DNA of 13,000 bases from Glandiceps talaboti (taxonomy: Eukaryota; Hemichordata; Enteropneusta; Spengelidae): assembly GCF_964340395.1 (NCBI RefSeq), contig NC_135564.1, positions 14,111,012 to 14,124,011 on the forward strand. Direction: 5' to 3'. Within the stretch, counting starts at the first letter, position 1. Every line of letters begins with the position of its first letter. A model generated the notes under the pieces. That model had not been told where the DNA came from. It was given only the letters and a program-made list of their open reading frames with translations, and did no database searches. Below, piece after piece: positions 1 to 13,000 of this stretch. Made by a program: the position numbers and the translations under genes.

Positions 1-336
1 ACCTTTCCAAAGTAACTATATTTTAATGTCCTGAATATTCATTGTTAACCTAATATATATGCATACACACTAACGCCCATGAAGTAATGCTGGACCACTG
101 CTAGGTATTTTTTTTTTAGCAATTTCATGAAATTCAGCCCTGCCTCAGCCCAGCTTGGCGATCGGCATGCATCAGCCAACTTTGGTCCAAAGGATGTTCT
201 ACAAACAAGTTGTCCTTAAAAATAATGCAAAGTGTATAGGTATAAACCTTGATTTCACAGGAGCAAATCCATTATTTTCTTTTCAAATGCAGAACTTACA
301 GAACTTAACAACGTAGGTAGACAGAGAGATAAAATT
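1..336 (+). promoter_or_regulatory. 5' flank with candidate TATA box and 9-codon uORF
   Basis: TATAAA lies at 241-246. A CCATT initiator-like context with its A at 271 lies 30 bp downstream, the normal spacing for a TATA promoter. If that is the start site, the 5'UTR is about 66 nt and contains a short upstream ORF (ATG at 287, TAG at 314-316), out of frame with and before the main ATG at 337. TATA matches are common in AT-rich DNA, and transcription could equally start outside the window. No other gene is visible here. Confidence 0.3.
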
Positions 337-12583
<12,247 letters not shown>

Positions 12584-12745
12584 ACACAATCACTGTAGAT
12601 GAAGCCATATGAGTACAATAGAAGCCAGTTATCCTGACACAGAATGAATGTTGAGTGTCACGACAAATTTTGTACCAACATTGCTGCATTTCATTTTCTG
12701 GTATAAACAACCAAATTTGTTCAATAAAATTGGATTCCGTTGAAG
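12584..12745 (+). other. AGMAT: AGMAT 3' UTR
   Basis: The sequence from the TAA to just past the AATAAA at 12723 is a normal short 3'UTR. The 140-codon minus-strand frame covering this segment and exon 7 is a shadow of the coding strand. The cleavage position is inferred from the signal. Confidence 0.65.
12723..12728 (+). terminator. polyadenylation signal AATAAA
   Basis: A canonical AATAAA lies 140 bases after the stop codon, followed within 40 bases by GT-rich sequence (GTTGAAGTGTC). It is the first such hexamer after the stop and the most likely 3' end of the transcript. Confidence 0.75.
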
Positions 12746-12803
12746 TGTCATATTTGGTACAACCAGACACACGGTGTAAATTGTAGTGTAGTGTACTTGC
12801 CAC

Positions 12804-12886
12804 CATAGACTGTAAGATACATCATATTGCTCCGCCTTTACTGGTGTGTGAGGGCGCCCTGTTACGGTGTACCTTATAGACTGTTG
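12804..12886. mobile_element. short TIR element, copy 2 (MITE-like)
   Basis: TAGACTGTAAGATACATCAT at the left and GTGTACCTTATAGACTGTT at the right are imperfect inverted repeats. The internal GTGTGAGGGCGCCCT block matches GTGCGAGGGTGCCCC in copy 1 at 5988-6096. This copy is about 26 bases shorter because of an internal deletion. It sits about 75 bp beyond the polyadenylation signal. Confidence 0.55.
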
Positions 12887-13000
12887 GCACCAGGGAAAGC
12901 AGTAAGATGTAGTGTCAAATTAATGGCATCACAGGACATCAGGACACATGGATTTGTATCAACAAAATATAATATCCAGTCAGTACTACACATTGCACAC
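12887..13000. other. 3' flank; nothing seen
   Basis: A short flank with no recognisable feature. Confidence 0.4.

Overview
This is an intron-rich animal nuclear window dominated by one protein-coding gene on the + strand. It encodes a mitochondrial-type agmatinase/ureohydrolase (AGMAT family) in seven coding exons spanning 337-12583. The exons join in frame (193+126+188+201+145+95+108 = 1056 nt) into a 351-residue protein plus stop. All six internal introns have GT...AG borders, with phases 1,1,0,0,1,0. All six manganese ligands expected of the ureohydrolase fold are present. Bases are strongly AT-rich, and coding DNA is about 8% of the window. The intron density, tRNA-derived SINE, LINE remnant, foldback elements and tetranucleotide microsatellites point to an invertebrate metazoan. 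The protein reads closer to vertebrate AGMAT than to bacterial SpeB. A marine deuterostome or lophotrochozoan is my guess, but the species cannot be fixed from the sequence.

Layout: 1-336 is the 5' flank, with a possible TATA box at 241-246 and a 9-codon upstream ORF. Exon 1 (337-529) carries the targeting peptide. Intron 1 (530-2858) holds a minus-strand tRNA-derived SINE (about 1446-1673) and the decayed 3' end of a non-LTR retrotransposon ending in a GATT microsatellite (about 2335-2671). Exon 2 is 2859-2984. Intron 2 (2985-3271) contains a broken partial copy of the start of exon 3. Exon 3 is 3272-3459. Intron 3 (3460-5679) holds a foldback, an unassigned 95-codon ORF, a 40-bp tandem array and long GATT/GGAT microsatellites reaching the exon 4 acceptor. 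Exon 4 is 5680-5880. Intron 4 (5881-6804) has a short TIR element, a 128-bp inverted repeat and a 37-bp minisatellite rich in CCAAT motifs. Exon 5 is 6805-6949. Intron 5 (6950-10741) has a 35-bp duplication, a relic foldback copy, a large TATC/GATA palindrome and a CTCF-like site. Exon 6 is 10742-10836. Intron 6 (10837-12475) has a 336-bp palindromic element and a 65-bp triplication. Exon 7 is 12476-12583, followed by a 3'UTR with AATAAA at 12723. A second copy of the short TIR element lies just past the gene end.

There is no operon and no sign of a multi-gene system. The encoded enzyme would hydrolyse a guanidino substrate (agmatine or a linear guanidino acid) to urea plus an amine in the mitochondrial matrix. 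The rest of the window is a record of repeats accumulating in introns. The observations most worth a second look are the dead or 'poison' exon-3 copy, the palindromic element family, the CCAAT minisatellite and the paired short TIR elements.
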